A DNA stretch of 50,427 bases, from contig JAFGGL010000002.1 in NCBI GenBank assembly GCA_016930575.1, forward strand, positions 1 through 50,427, given 5' to 3'. A program made the translations under genes and the position numbers. The notes below the pieces were generated by a model, which was not told the DNA's origin, did no database searches, and worked only from the letters and a program-made list of their open reading frames with translations. The stretch comes from Clostridiales bacterium (GTDB lineage Bacteria > Bacillota > Clostridia > Christensenellales > Aristaeellaceae). Shown in pieces: positions 17,763 to 25,935 of the stretch; within the stretch, counting starts at the first letter, position 1, and every line of letters begins with the position of its first letter.

Positions 17763-18977
17763 CTATTCCTTAAGTTCCAGGAGTTTTTGCTTGAGCTGCG
17801 ATTCGAGCAGGAGCAGCTGCTTCTCGGCGTCGAGGCGCTGTTGGCGGCCTTCCCGCTGCACGGCCATCACTTCGGTGATGGTGTCGATCAGGTCCTGATT
17901 GGTTTTGGACAGCGTTGTGATATCGATGATACCGCGTTCGGCTTCCTTTGCCGTTTCGATGGTTCCCATCTTGAGCATCTGCGCGTTCTTTTTAAGCAGT
18001 TCGTTGGTCATGTTGGTCACGGCCGTCTGCGCCTTTAACGCCTGCTGGCTGCGGGCCAGGCCAAGTGCGATGACGATCTGGCTCTTCCACAGCGGCAGGG
18101 TGTTTGAAAGCGTCGATTGGATGCGCTCCACCAGCAGGCTGTCGTTGTTCTGCAAAAGCCGGATCTGCGGCGCCATCTGCAGCGCCACCGTGCGGGTGAG
18201 TTTCAAATCGTGCAACTTCTTTTCAAAGCGGTCGCAGGCGGTGGCCAGGTCGTTCACGCGCTGCGCGTCCATGGTGTCGCCGCTTAATTTGGCCTTTTCG
18301 CTGAGTTCCGCCAATGCTCCTTCGCGCACTTCCCTGAGCTTCTTCTCGCCCGCGACGATGTACATGGTGAGTTCCTTGAAGTACTGCGTATTCATCTCGT
18401 AGAGGTGGTTGAGCATGCTGATGTCCTTGAGCAGCGCGCGCTGATTCCCCTCCAGCGTCGAAGCCACTTCGTCGACGTTCACGTCCACCTTCTCGTAGCG
18501 GTTTTTGATCTCCTCGAAATTCTTGCGCGCGTCCCAGAACCAGCCGCGGATGCCGGAGGGCCTGTCCGCCTCGGTGGAGAAGCCCTTGATCTCCGAAATC
18601 AGCTTCACCAGCATCTCGCCGGTCTCGCCCGTCTGGTCGGTGCGCACGGTCGCCAGCGCGCTGTCGGAGAAATCCGCCACCTTTTTCTGCGCGCTCGCGC
18701 CGTAGAGCAGCACGTGCTCGGGATTTTCGATGTCGATCTTCTTGGCGAATTCCGTGATCGTCTGCTTCTCGGTGGGGCTGAGCATGGAGGTGTCCAGCTC
18801 CTCGAGCGCTTTCTCGGCGATCTTTGCGGACTTGGCGGTGGGCGTGGTGGCGTTCACCTTTTCAAGCGCCGCGACCGCTTCCTCAAGATCCGCCTTGTCC
18901 TTTTCCATCGACTTATCATCCAGCGTCAATACCGGCATCTCCGCGGCCTGAGCCTTCGCGTTTTCATCCGTCATCAA
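17763..18977 (-). CDS. TelA/toxic anion resistance family protein
   Basis: A 404-residue, highly charged, largely alpha-helical protein of the TelA family, named for tellurite resistance. Its biochemical function is unknown; family members are associated with cell-envelope stress. Visible features include a helical start, GEMLVKLISEIKGF in the middle, and a long C-terminal coiled-coil ending in QLLLLESQLKQKLLELKE. No membrane segment or signal peptide. It follows the xpaC-like gene by 24 bases on the same strand, a pairing seen in many Bacillota, so the two probably form a functional unit. Confidence 0.9.
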   Translation of the reverse strand: MMTDENAKAQAAEMPVLTLDDKSMEKDKADLEEAVAALEKVNATTPTAKSAKIAEKALEELDTSMLSPTEKQTITEFAKKIDIENPEHVLLYGASAQKKVADFSDSALATVRTDQTGETGEMLVKLISEIKGFSTEADRPSGIRGWFWDARKNFEEIKNRYEKVDVNVDEVASTLEGNQRALLKDISMLNHLYEMNTQYFKELTMYIVAGEKKLREVREGALAELSEKAKLSGDTMDAQRVNDLATACDRFEKKLHDLKLTRTVALQMAPQIRLLQNNDSLLVERIQSTLSNTLPLWKSQIVIALGLARSQQALKAQTAVTNMTNELLKKNAQMLKMGTIETAKEAERGIIDITTLSKTNQDLIDTITEVMAVQREGRQQRLDAEKQLLLLESQLKQKLLELKE

Positions 18978-19001
18978 GGTTTCCTCCTTATTATTCGATA
19001 C

Positions 19002-19859
19002 TTATTGTTTCATCTGTTGCGCCTGCGAGCCGTTGGCCGCGGCGCCTGTTTGCTGTTCCTGCTCTTGCCATTGTTCCTCAAGAGGCGCGGCTGCTCTTTC
19101 CTGCCGGTCCACGGCGGCGTTGATCTCCGCCGCGCGCCTGGCCTGTTCGGCCGCCAGCTGCAGTTCCGTTTCGGTCAGCCCGTCGCGCTTGAGCATTTGC
19201 TCCAGCACGTCGATATCGGTGGTGATATCCAGCACATCGTCCTGATATAGCTTGGACAGGAGCTTCTGGCAGCCCGTGATCACGGTGCCCAAAGCATCTT
19301 CGATTCGTTTTTTCGCCTGTGCCATCTCTCTGCCGAATACGCCGCGTTCGCTGATCACGCGGTACGTGGAGACGATCTTGAGCGTCGTGGGCAGGTAGTA
19401 TTCCATGAATTTACGGATCTGCGGCGCTTTTTCGGGCTTGTCGTGCACGGTGCGGAAAATCTCCCCGCAGAGGATCTCAAGCTGGTTGAGCTTATCCGTC
19501 AACAATGCGTCGGGGATCTTGAGGTTCTCCTCGCGGATCTGCTGTAGGGTTCTATATCCCTTCTCCAGCACCGAATCCACCTCGGAATCGCCCGTTTTCC
19601 GCACGGGTACCTCGCTCACAGGCCTGGCCGCGCGCTCCTGCCGTTCCTTATTCTGGTTGTTGTTCGCCTTCAGATCCAGGCCGGACGCCATGGAGCGGAC
19701 GATGGAGCTGACCAGCCCCGCCAGAAAAAACCCGGCGATCAAGCCGCCGAACCCGCCCAAATGGAAAAACAGGAAATAGACAGCGAGGGTAATGCCGAAC
19801 GCCATGCTTCCGGCCTTTTTCCCTCTTCTGATCCTGTCTTTCCTTGATTGATTGCTCAT
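19002..19859 (-). CDS. XpaC-like protein (5-bromo-4-chloroindolyl phosphate hydrolysis family)
   Basis: A 285-residue protein of the XpaC family, usually encoded beside TelA. After a basic start (SRKDRIRRGKKAG) come two hydrophobic segments (about 15-60: FGITLAVYFLFFHLG, GLIAGFFLAGLV), then a cytosolic helical domain and an E/Q-rich tail. The frame extends upstream to 20123, but ATG 19859 is chosen because AGAGGAG lies just before it and the upstream part overlaps the divergent promoter region. Function is unknown beyond an old link to indolyl-phosphate hydrolysis in Bacillus. Cotranscribed with telA. Confidence 0.88.
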   Translation of the reverse strand: MSNQSRKDRIRRGKKAGSMAFGITLAVYFLFFHLGGFGGLIAGFFLAGLVSSIVRSMASGLDLKANNNQNKERQERAARPVSEVPVRKTGDSEVDSVLEKGYRTLQQIREENLKIPDALLTDKLNQLEILCGEIFRTVHDKPEKAPQIRKFMEYYLPTTLKIVSTYRVISERGVFGREMAQAKKRIEDALGTVITGCQKLLSKLYQDDVLDITTDIDVLEQMLKRDGLTETELQLAAEQARRAAEINAAVDRQERAAAPLEEQWQEQEQQTGAAANGSQAQQMKQ

Positions 19860-19908
19860 GATTTCTCCTCTGTTTCCCTTTTGGATACCCTGACTAATCA
19901 TCATCCAA

Positions 19909-19916
19909 AGTATAGC
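19909..19916 (-). promoter_or_regulatory. Extended -10 element upstream of xpaC/telA
   Basis: On the minus strand TGCTATACT forms an extended -10 element with no good -35 box, about 50 bases before the xpaC-like start. Modest evidence. Confidence 0.45.
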
Positions 19917-20088
19917 ATATTCCTTGAGGCAAGAAAAGACAAAACGCTTGAAATCTACTGAGGAAAGGATGAACGCAACATTAGAATGCTCTGTGACCGC
20001 ATTTTTACATCTGCGCACAACACTAGGCGTGGCTGCGGATACGTGGATTCCGCCTGTAATACGGCAGTTACCCGCACCCGTATGCGCG

Positions 20089-20117
20089 TTGACAATCCCC
20101 CGCCGTTGTCTTATGAT
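20089..20117 (+). promoter_or_regulatory. Promoter of the 2-oxoacid oxidoreductase operon
   Basis: TTGACA (20089-20094) and TATGAT (20112-20117) spaced by 17 bases, about 45 bases before the ferredoxin-subunit start. Confidence 0.8.
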
Positions 20118-20162
20118 AAACATCGAATGACAATCGCGTCAAATCAAAAGGGAGGCGGAGCA

Positions 20163-20369
20163 ATGGCTTCGGTCACCGTCAACGAGGAACTGTGCAAGGG
20201 CTGCGGGCTGTGCGTGGACGCCTGCCCGAAGAACATCATGAGACTGGATTCCGCCAAAATCAATCAAAAAGGATACCATACCGCGCATTGCGCCGAACCG
20301 GAAAACTGCATCGCCTGCGCTTTTTGCGCCACGATGTGCCCGGAGGTCGCAATCACCGTGGAGAAATAG
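20163..20369 (+). CDS. korD: Ferredoxin-like 2[4Fe-4S] subunit of 2-oxoacid:ferredoxin oxidoreductase
   Basis: A 68-residue two-cluster ferredoxin that carries electrons within the oxidoreductase encoded downstream. It has two CxxCxxCxxxCP motifs (CKGCGLCVDACP and CIACAFCATMCP). The ATG is preceded by GGGAGGCGGAGC. A longer frame opens upstream, but it crosses the promoter. It is the first gene of the operon, with 30 bases to the alpha subunit gene. Confidence 0.93.
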   Translation: MASVTVNEELCKGCGLCVDACPKNIMRLDSAKINQKGYHTAHCAEPENCIACAFCATMCPEVAITVEK

Positions 20370-20399
20370 CCACGCTGCAGGCCGGGAAGGAAAGATTGA

Positions 20400-21593
20400 A
20401 TGAAGAAGCTCATGAAGGGCAACGAGGCGATCGCCGAAGCGGCTGTGAAAGCCGGTTGCAGGTATTTTTTCGGCTATCCGATCACGCCGCAGAATGAAAT
20501 CCCCGAATATATGTCCAGACGCCTGCCGGAAGTCGGAGGCTGTTTTTTACAGGCCGAAAGCGAACTGGCGGCCATCAATATGGTATACGGAGCCGGCGGG
20601 GCCGGCGCGCGGGTAATGACCTCGTCCTCAAGCCCCGGCATCAGCCTGAAGCAGGAAGGCATCAGCTACCTCGCGGGCGCGGAAGTGCCCTGCGTTATCG
20701 TCAACATCATGCGCGGCGGCCCGGGGCTCGGCGGCATCCAGCCCGCCCAGAGCGATTATTACCAGGCCACGCGCGGCGGCGGGCACGGCGATTACCGCAC
20801 CTGCGTTCTCGCACCCGCAAGCGTGCAGGAAGCCGTGGACCTGACGCAGCTCGCGTTTGACATCGCCGACCGCTACCGCAACCCCGTCATGGTGCTGGGC
20901 GACGGGATGATCGGACAGATGATGGAGCCCGTGGACATGGATAAGTCTTACCGTCCGGCCGTCGACCTGGCGGATAAGATATGGGCGGCGAACGGGCACA
21001 TCCCCACGCCCGGGCGTCCGCGCAGCATCATCAACAGCCTGTTTATTGACCCGAAAGTGCTGGAAAGGCACTGCGAAAGGCTTGACGCCAAATACAAAAA
21101 AATCGCCGAAAGCGAGTGCCGCTGGCAGGAAGAAATGCTTGAAAACGCCGAGCTCGTGGTCGTCGCATACGGCACCACCAGCCGCGTCGTGCGCAGCGCG
21201 ATACGCAAATGCCGCCAGCAGGGCCTGCGGGTAGGATTACTGCGCCCGATCACGTTGTTTCCCTTCCCAACCGAAGCCATCCGCAATACCCTCGGCACGG
21301 CCAAGTGTTACCTGGCGGTGGAAATGAGCGCCGGGCAGATGGTGGACGACGTACGCCTTGCCGTAAACGGCGAGCGCCCCGTCCACTTCTACGGGCGCAT
21401 GGGCGGCATGGTACCCACAGTTGCCGAAATCATGGATGAAATCAGAAAATACGCGACCCCGTACCAAAAGACCCCGGCGGAGATCGCGCTGGATAGCGCC
21501 ATCGACGAGAAATTCCAGTCCGTCACCGACGCGGTAGGCCATATATTGCAACGCACCAGAAAAAAGATGAAAGCGACCGGAAGCGGCAAGTGA
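20400..21593 (+). CDS. korA: 2-oxoacid:ferredoxin oxidoreductase alpha subunit (KorA/VorB type)
   Basis: A 397-residue alpha subunit, containing the pyrimidine-binding (domain I) and domain II regions of ferredoxin-dependent 2-oxoacid oxidoreductases. These oxidatively decarboxylate 2-oxoglutarate or branched-chain 2-oxoacids to acyl-CoA, passing electrons to ferredoxin. Typical stretches are GYPITPQNEIPEY, QAESELAAINMV, TSSSSPGISL and GRMGGMVPT. A GGGAAGGAAAG ribosome site lies ahead of the ATG. The choice between 2-oxoglutarate and 2-oxoisovalerate cannot be made with certainty; the order ferredoxin-alpha-beta-gamma fits both. Confidence 0.93.
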   Translation: MKKLMKGNEAIAEAAVKAGCRYFFGYPITPQNEIPEYMSRRLPEVGGCFLQAESELAAINMVYGAGGAGARVMTSSSSPGISLKQEGISYLAGAEVPCVIVNIMRGGPGLGGIQPAQSDYYQATRGGGHGDYRTCVLAPASVQEAVDLTQLAFDIADRYRNPVMVLGDGMIGQMMEPVDMDKSYRPAVDLADKIWAANGHIPTPGRPRSIINSLFIDPKVLERHCERLDAKYKKIAESECRWQEEMLENAELVVVAYGTTSRVVRSAIRKCRQQGLRVGLLRPITLFPFPTEAIRNTLGTAKCYLAVEMSAGQMVDDVRLAVNGERPVHFYGRMGGMVPTVAEIMDEIRKYATPYQKTPAEIALDSAIDEKFQSVTDAVGHILQRTRKKMKATGSGK

Positions 21594-21632
21594 AAGCAAA
21601 CCAACCAGAAACAGACGAAGGAGGCCAACACG

Positions 21633-22361
21633 ATGTTTGACGAACACGCTTTTGACGAGATCGAAGAAAAATTCAAGTCTGCCCTGGATAAAATGAAGCG
21701 GAAGCTGAAAGAAGCCAGCGACAGGTTCGGCGCGTCGTCCTCGGAAGAAATGGAGAAAAAGGTGAAGGACGCCGCCGAAACGATGGCACAGCGGATTAAG
21801 GAAGCCGCCCTGAAGATGGAGCGCAAGCTGGAGGACGCCGGCATCAAGCCCGAAAGCCCGGAGCTTGACGAAATCGAGGCGGATCTGGACATGGCTGCCG
21901 AGGAAATGGACCACGCGTTCGAATCCGCGGCGGACGCCGTGGACGAGGCCGCGGAAAAAGCCGCGGGTGCAGCTGACGAAAAAGCGGAAAGCGCCGGCAG
22001 AACCCTGAACGAGAAGCTGGACGCCATGGGCAAAAAGCTGGAGGAAGCGGGCAGGAAGCTTGAAGATATCACCATGGAAGACGTCGAGGAAAAATTCCGC
22101 TCAGCGGCCAAAGCTGTGGAAGAAAAATTAGGCGAGGCCGGTAAAAAACTGGACGAACTGCTGAATAATCCCGAGACGAAACAGAAAGCCGAGGACGCCG
22201 GCCGCCAGATCAACAGCTTTTTGGACCGCACCGGCAATACCATCGCCGACGGAATCGACAACTTCCTCAAGTCCGTCAGCCGCGCCGCCGAAAGCTTCAA
22301 GCAGGAGTGGAACGAAACGCAGAAAAAGGCCGAGGAACACGAAGACAAGGGGGACGAATAA
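21633..22361 (+). CDS. Coiled-coil amphipathic helix protein inserted in the oxidoreductase operon
   Basis: A 242-residue protein I do not recognise. It is almost entirely Ala/Glu/Lys/Asp, has no cysteine and a single tryptophan, and consists of repeating amphipathic helices (KKLEEAGRKLEDI, EKLGEAGKKLDELL, AAESFKQEWNETQKK), resembling apolipoprotein/YtxH/LEA-like helical proteins. No signal peptide or membrane span. A near-perfect AGGAGG site precedes the ATG, so it is well translated. It sits between alpha and beta subunit genes of the oxidoreductase, with the beta start 2 bases after its stop. Possible roles are a scaffold or a membrane-surface tether for the enzyme, but that is inference only. 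Confidence 0.85.
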   Translation: MFDEHAFDEIEEKFKSALDKMKRKLKEASDRFGASSSEEMEKKVKDAAETMAQRIKEAALKMERKLEDAGIKPESPELDEIEADLDMAAEEMDHAFESAADAVDEAAEKAAGAADEKAESAGRTLNEKLDAMGKKLEEAGRKLEDITMEDVEEKFRSAAKAVEEKLGEAGKKLDELLNNPETKQKAEDAGRQINSFLDRTGNTIADGIDNFLKSVSRAAESFKQEWNETQKKAEEHEDKGDE

Positions 22362-22363
22362 GC

Positions 22364-23104
22364 TTGGCCGTCGTATTTGAAAAAACCGAACTTCTGACCG
22401 ATCTGCCGATGCACTACTGCCCCGGCTGCACCCACGGCATCATCCACCGGATCGTCGCCGAAGCGCTGGACGAGCTGGGTATCGGCAAGACGGCTGTCGG
22501 CGTCGCGCCGGTCGGCTGCGCCGTGTTTGCCTACGATTATTTCAACTGCGATATGATGGAAGCCGCGCACGGGCGCGCGCCCGCCGTGGCGACGGGAATC
22601 AAGCGCGTATGCCCCGACAAGTGCGTGTTCACCTATCAGGGCGACGGCGACCTGGCCTCCATCGGTACCGCCGAGATCGTGCACGCGGCGACGCGCGGGG
22701 AGAAGATCACGGCGATCTTTGTCAACAACGCCATCTACGGCATGACCGGCGGCCAGATGGCCCCGACCACCCTGCCCGGGCAGGTGACCACCACCAGCCC
22801 CAACGGGCGCGACGTGGAGCACTGCGGTTATCCGGTGCCCATGTGCGAAATGCTCGCCACGCTTTCCGGCAGCGCGTACATCCAGCGCGTCAGCGTGCAC
22901 GACGTCAAGCACGTGAAAGCCGCCAAAAAAGCCATCAAAAACGCCTTCGCCGCGCAGATGGAAAACAAAGGCTTCACGATGATCGAGGTGCTCTCCACCT
23001 GCCCGACCAACTGGGGCCTGTCGCCTCTGGAAGCGGTGCAGTGGCTCAAGGACAACATGATTCCCGCGTATCCGCTGGGCGTGTTCAAGGGGGCGGAAGC
23101 GTAA
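22364..23104 (+). CDS. korB: 2-oxoacid:ferredoxin oxidoreductase beta subunit
   Basis: A 246-residue thiamine-pyrophosphate-binding subunit. It begins HYCPGCTHGIIHRI (cofactor/cluster region) and contains the TPP motif GDGDLASIGTAEI...NNAIYGMTGGQ, typical of KorB/VorA. The start is TTG at 22364 with AAGGGGGA upstream, two bases after the coiled-coil stop. The alternative ATG at 22307 would run into the previous gene without family support. It overlaps the gamma-subunit ATG by one base (TAATG), so the two are translationally coupled. Confidence 0.94.
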   Translation: MAVVFEKTELLTDLPMHYCPGCTHGIIHRIVAEALDELGIGKTAVGVAPVGCAVFAYDYFNCDMMEAAHGRAPAVATGIKRVCPDKCVFTYQGDGDLASIGTAEIVHAATRGEKITAIFVNNAIYGMTGGQMAPTTLPGQVTTTSPNGRDVEHCGYPVPMCEMLATLSGSAYIQRVSVHDVKHVKAAKKAIKNAFAAQMENKGFTMIEVLSTCPTNWGLSPLEAVQWLKDNMIPAYPLGVFKGAEA

Positions 23105-23640
23105 TGGAGAAACAATTCCTCATCGCAGGCTTCGGCGGCCAGGGCGTGCTTTTGATCGGGCAGCTGATCGCAAAAACCGCGATGGCAGAAGGAAGAGAAG
23201 TCAGCTGGATGCCCAGCTACGGCCCCGAAATGCGCGGCGGTGAAGCCAACTGCGCCGTAGTCGTCTCAGACGAGGCCATCGGTTCGCCGCTGGTCAGCGA
23301 GCCGGAGATCCTGGTGGCGATGAACAAGCCCAGCCTGCGGAAATTCATGCCGAAAATGCCGGCGGGCGGGCTGCTGTTGTATAACTCCTCGCTGATCGAA
23401 GACCGGAACCTTCGGGAGGATATCCGCATCATCGCCGTGCCGTGCAACGAGATCGCCGAATCGCTTTCTACGCCGCGCGTCGCCAACATGGTGATGCTCG
23501 GCGCGCTGCAGGCGGCAACGAAGATATTCTCCAAGGAAGTCCTGCTTGCCGTGATGAGCGAATGGCTGGGCAAGAAAAAAGCCCACCTGTTCGAAGTGAA
23601 CAAACAGGCGCTGGGCATGGGCCGCGCGCTGGTAAGGTAA
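23104..23640 (+). CDS. korC: 2-oxoacid:ferredoxin oxidoreductase gamma subunit
   Basis: A 178-residue gamma subunit with the hallmark FGGQGVLLIGQLIA near the N-terminus and YGPEMRGGEANC in the middle. It completes the four-subunit enzyme (ferredoxin, alpha, beta, gamma). Its start overlaps the beta stop by one base, and a hairpin and an intrinsic terminator follow. Confidence 0.94.
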   Translation: MEKQFLIAGFGGQGVLLIGQLIAKTAMAEGREVSWMPSYGPEMRGGEANCAVVVSDEAIGSPLVSEPEILVAMNKPSLRKFMPKMPAGGLLLYNSSLIEDRNLREDIRIIAVPCNEIAESLSTPRVANMVMLGALQAATKIFSKEVLLAVMSEWLGKKKAHLFEVNKQALGMGRALVR

Positions 23641-23645
23641 GCTTT

Positions 23646-23666
23646 ACGGGGGCTATGCGCCCCCGT
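23646..23666 (+). terminator. Hairpin after korC
   Basis: ACGGGGGC / GCCCCCGT, 8 bp with a 5-base loop, six bases after the korC stop; no U-tract, so it may be an mRNA end-stabiliser ahead of the stronger terminator at 23703. Confidence 0.5.
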
Positions 23667-23702
23667 ATCCTGTAGTCAAGGCCTTCATCCTAAACAAACC
23701 AC

Positions 23703-23731
23703 AAAACGCCGCGTATTTCGCGGCGTTTTTT
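23703..23731. terminator. Bidirectional intrinsic terminator (korC / fructokinase)
   Basis: AAAACGCCGCG / CGCGGCGTTTT with a TATTT loop; a T-run follows on the plus strand and, by the symmetric A-run, on the minus strand, serving both convergent genes. Confidence 0.85.
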
Positions 23732-23748
23732 ATATCCGGAGTAACGCG

Positions 23749-24633
23749 TTATGATTGCAACAGCGCCCGCTTCCCCAGCAGGTACGCCCCGATCAGCCCG
23801 CTGACCGGGAACAGCGCGGGCGGGACGATGAGCTTGTCGATACCGGTGAGCACGGCAGGCGACTGCACGTAACCGCCCAGCAGTTCCTGCGTCTGTTTGC
23901 GGATCATGGGAAACAGCGCCCCGCGCTCCATCACGCCGCCGCCCAGGATGATGCGCTGGGGGCTTATGGTAAGGATCAGGTTCACGCACATCTGCGCCAG
24001 GTAAAACGCCTCAATGGCAAAGGCCGGGTGATCGTCCGGCAATTCCCGCGCATCGCCCTGAACGCGCGCGCCGATGGCGGGGCCGGAGGCCAGTCCTTCC
24101 AGACAGCCGTCGTGATAGGGACACACGCCTTTGGGATTGATGTCGTCGGGATGCGGGCGAAGTAATATATGTCCAAGCTCTGGATGCAGCATCCCGTGCA
24201 CCAGATTGCCGCCGGAGAGCACCCCGCCGCCGATGCCCGTGCCCACCGTGATATACACGGCGTCGGTCAAGCCCCTGGCCGCGCCGCGTTCCGCCTCGGC
24301 GAGCACCGCGGCGTTCACGTCGGTGTCGATGGCGCGGGGCATGCCGCTGTCCCCGACCAGCGCCTTGAGCAGCGGATAGTCCCGCCACTTCAGCTTCGGA
24401 GTGGAGGTGATATTACCGTAGGTCTCGGACGCAGGGTCCAGATCCAGCGGCCCGAAGGAGCCGACGCCCAGCGCGTCGATGCGGTGTTTTGCAAAGAAAT
24501 CCCGCATCGCGGGCACGGTTTCCTCCGGCGAAAGCGTCGGCAGCGACTGCCGCGCAAGCTCCTCGCCCTGCTGCGAAAAGATCCCAAGCACCATCTTGGT
24601 CCCGCCGGCTTCCAGCGCGCCGATTGTCCGCAT
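23749..24633 (-). CDS. ROK-family fructokinase
   Basis: A 294-residue ROK kinase, best matching fructokinases that phosphorylate fructose using ATP. The phosphate-binding start is GALEAGGTKMVLG, the catalytic region contains ITVGTGIGGGV, and the zinc motif has the fructokinase form GVCPYHDGCLEGLASGPAIG, after GHILLRPHPDD. ATG 24633 is chosen because GGGGGAG lies 8 bases upstream and the frame further upstream crosses the promoter. It is transcribed alone from its own promoter, convergent with the oxidoreductase operon. A broader-specificity hexokinase is possible. Confidence 0.92.
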   Translation of the reverse strand: MRTIGALEAGGTKMVLGIFSQQGEELARQSLPTLSPEETVPAMRDFFAKHRIDALGVGSFGPLDLDPASETYGNITSTPKLKWRDYPLLKALVGDSGMPRAIDTDVNAAVLAEAERGAARGLTDAVYITVGTGIGGGVLSGGNLVHGMLHPELGHILLRPHPDDINPKGVCPYHDGCLEGLASGPAIGARVQGDARELPDDHPAFAIEAFYLAQMCVNLILTISPQRIILGGGVMERGALFPMIRKQTQELLGGYVQSPAVLTGIDKLIVPPALFPVSGLIGAYLLGKRALLQS

Positions 24634-24663
24634 ATGCCCAACTCCCCCGCGTTTTGTACACCT

Positions 24664-24692
24664 ATCATAACAAAACAACACTGGAAAAACAA
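24664..24692 (-). promoter_or_regulatory. Promoter of the fructokinase gene
   Basis: On the minus strand TTGTTT (24687-24692) and TATGAT (24664-24669) with a 17-base spacer, about 30 bases before the ATG. Confidence 0.65.
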
Positions 24693-24693
24693 C

Positions 24694-24723
24694 TTGACGA
24701 ATGCGGCTTTTCTGCTTTACAAT
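24694..24723 (+). promoter_or_regulatory. Promoter directed toward whiA
   Basis: TTGACG (24694-24699) and TACAAT (24718-24723) with an 18-base spacer, back to back with the fructokinase promoter. The leader to whiA would be about 240 bases and includes the foldback element. Confidence 0.6.
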
Positions 24724-24792
24724 AACCGCATAAAACAAGGATGTTTGCGTCGATCAGTACCCGACCGCGCTTGATCGGCTGTTTGGTATGGA

Positions 24793-24954
24793 ACTAATAC
24801 CAATCCCAACCCTTAACGCTATTGTCTTGCATCGTCTCTTGTCCGCATTCTTTGTCGAGAAAATTTGATGTAATCCCCACTACACCTGCATTTTCTCTCC
24901 TCGACTGCGAACAAAATACTTACAATCCATCTAGCGCCAAAGATTGGAATTAGT
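24793..24954. repeat. MITE-like foldback element in the whiA leader
   Basis: The ends are near-perfect inverted repeats: ACTAATACCAATC (24793-24805) and GATTGGAATTAGT (24942-24954), one mismatch in 13. The halves remain alignable inward (TTGTCCGCA opposite TTGTTCGCA on the other strand, GTCGAG and AAAAT blocks), so the whole 162 bp can fold on itself. It has no ORF and is more AT-rich than its surroundings. It ends 18 bases before the whiA start, inside the untranslated leader. No target duplication was clear. Confidence 0.6.
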
Positions 24955-24972
24955 ATAAGCGAAAGGAAGCGT

Positions 24973-25908
24973 ATGTCGTTTTCCTCCGACTGCAAGGAAG
25001 AGCTTTGCCGTGTCCCCTGCGATAAATCCTGCTGCCGCATGGCGGAGTTGACGGCGCTCTACCTGTGCCTTGGCTCGCTTTCTCTGCTCGGGCAGGGCAG
25101 GCTGAGTGTGCGCTTCGCCGTGGAAAGCCCCGCCATCGCGCGGCGAATCTACCGCTTTGTTCAAAAGGAAACGCAGATCGCGGCGCAGCTGCAGTATGTC
25201 ACCCACGCGCGCTTCGGCGGCACGCGCGAGTATGTGCTGACCATCGGCCCCAACGACGCACCCGCGCTGCTGGAAAGTTTCGACATGATGACGGCCGGCG
25301 CATCCCCCATGCTGTTGTCCACCACCCCAAACGTCAGGCTCAACCGCGCTTGCTGCCGCCACGCGTTCCTGCGCGGCGCAATTCTGGGCTGCGGCACGCT
25401 GGTGAACCCGGAGCATGCCTATCACCTGGAGTTCACGGTGAAGGACGACAAGCTCAGGCGCAGCATACTCAAATGCCTGCAAAATCTGCAGATCCCGGTA
25501 AAACGATCAAGCCGCAGGAACGCCTTGAGCCTTTATGTGAAGCAGAGCGAGCATATCATCACCATCCTCACGGCATGCGGCGCGTATCAGGCGGTGACGA
25601 CGCTGGAAAGCACGCTGGTCAAACGGCAGGTGCTTGGCAACGTCAACCGCGCCATGAACTGCGATTACGCCAACTTGCGGCGCCAGATGAACGCCGGCGC
25701 GCGGCAGTTGCGCCTGATCGAAACGCTGCTGGCTTCGGATAAATCCTTGTCGCTGCCTCCGGCCCTACAGGAACTGGCGCAGGCGCGGATGCAGGCCCCC
25801 GATCTGAGCCTTGCGGAACTCGGACAGCGCCTGGATCCGCCCGTCTCCAAAAGCGGAACAAACAACCGCATGCGCAGGTTGATGAAGATCGCGCGTGAAA
25901 TACAATAA
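24973..25908 (+). CDS. whiA: DNA-binding protein WhiA
   Basis: A 311-residue WhiA, a LAGLIDADG-homing-endonuclease-derived regulator with a C-terminal helix-turn-helix, linked to cell division and chromosome segregation in Gram-positives. It starts MSFSSDCKEELCRV, has the family's CCRHAFLRGAILGCGTLVNP segment in the middle, and ends with LSLAELGQRLDPPVSKSGTN, then NNRMRRLMKIA. GAAAGGAAG precedes the ATG. In many Bacillota whiA follows rapZ and yvcK; here those are not adjacent and a fructokinase is divergent instead. The HPr/Crh-like gene downstream is the conserved neighbour. Confidence 0.96.
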   Translation: MSFSSDCKEELCRVPCDKSCCRMAELTALYLCLGSLSLLGQGRLSVRFAVESPAIARRIYRFVQKETQIAAQLQYVTHARFGGTREYVLTIGPNDAPALLESFDMMTAGASPMLLSTTPNVRLNRACCRHAFLRGAILGCGTLVNPEHAYHLEFTVKDDKLRRSILKCLQNLQIPVKRSSRRNALSLYVKQSEHIITILTACGAYQAVTTLESTLVKRQVLGNVNRAMNCDYANLRRQMNAGARQLRLIETLLASDKSLSLPPALQELAQARMQAPDLSLAELGQRLDPPVSKSGTNNRMRRLMKIAREIQ

Positions 25909-25935
25909 GCGACAACCATCAGGAGGGATTCACAT

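Noticed and set aside
19860-20123. N-terminal extension of the XpaC-like protein
   Set aside because: No family similarity, it overlaps the promoter region, and ATG 19859 has a strong ribosome site.
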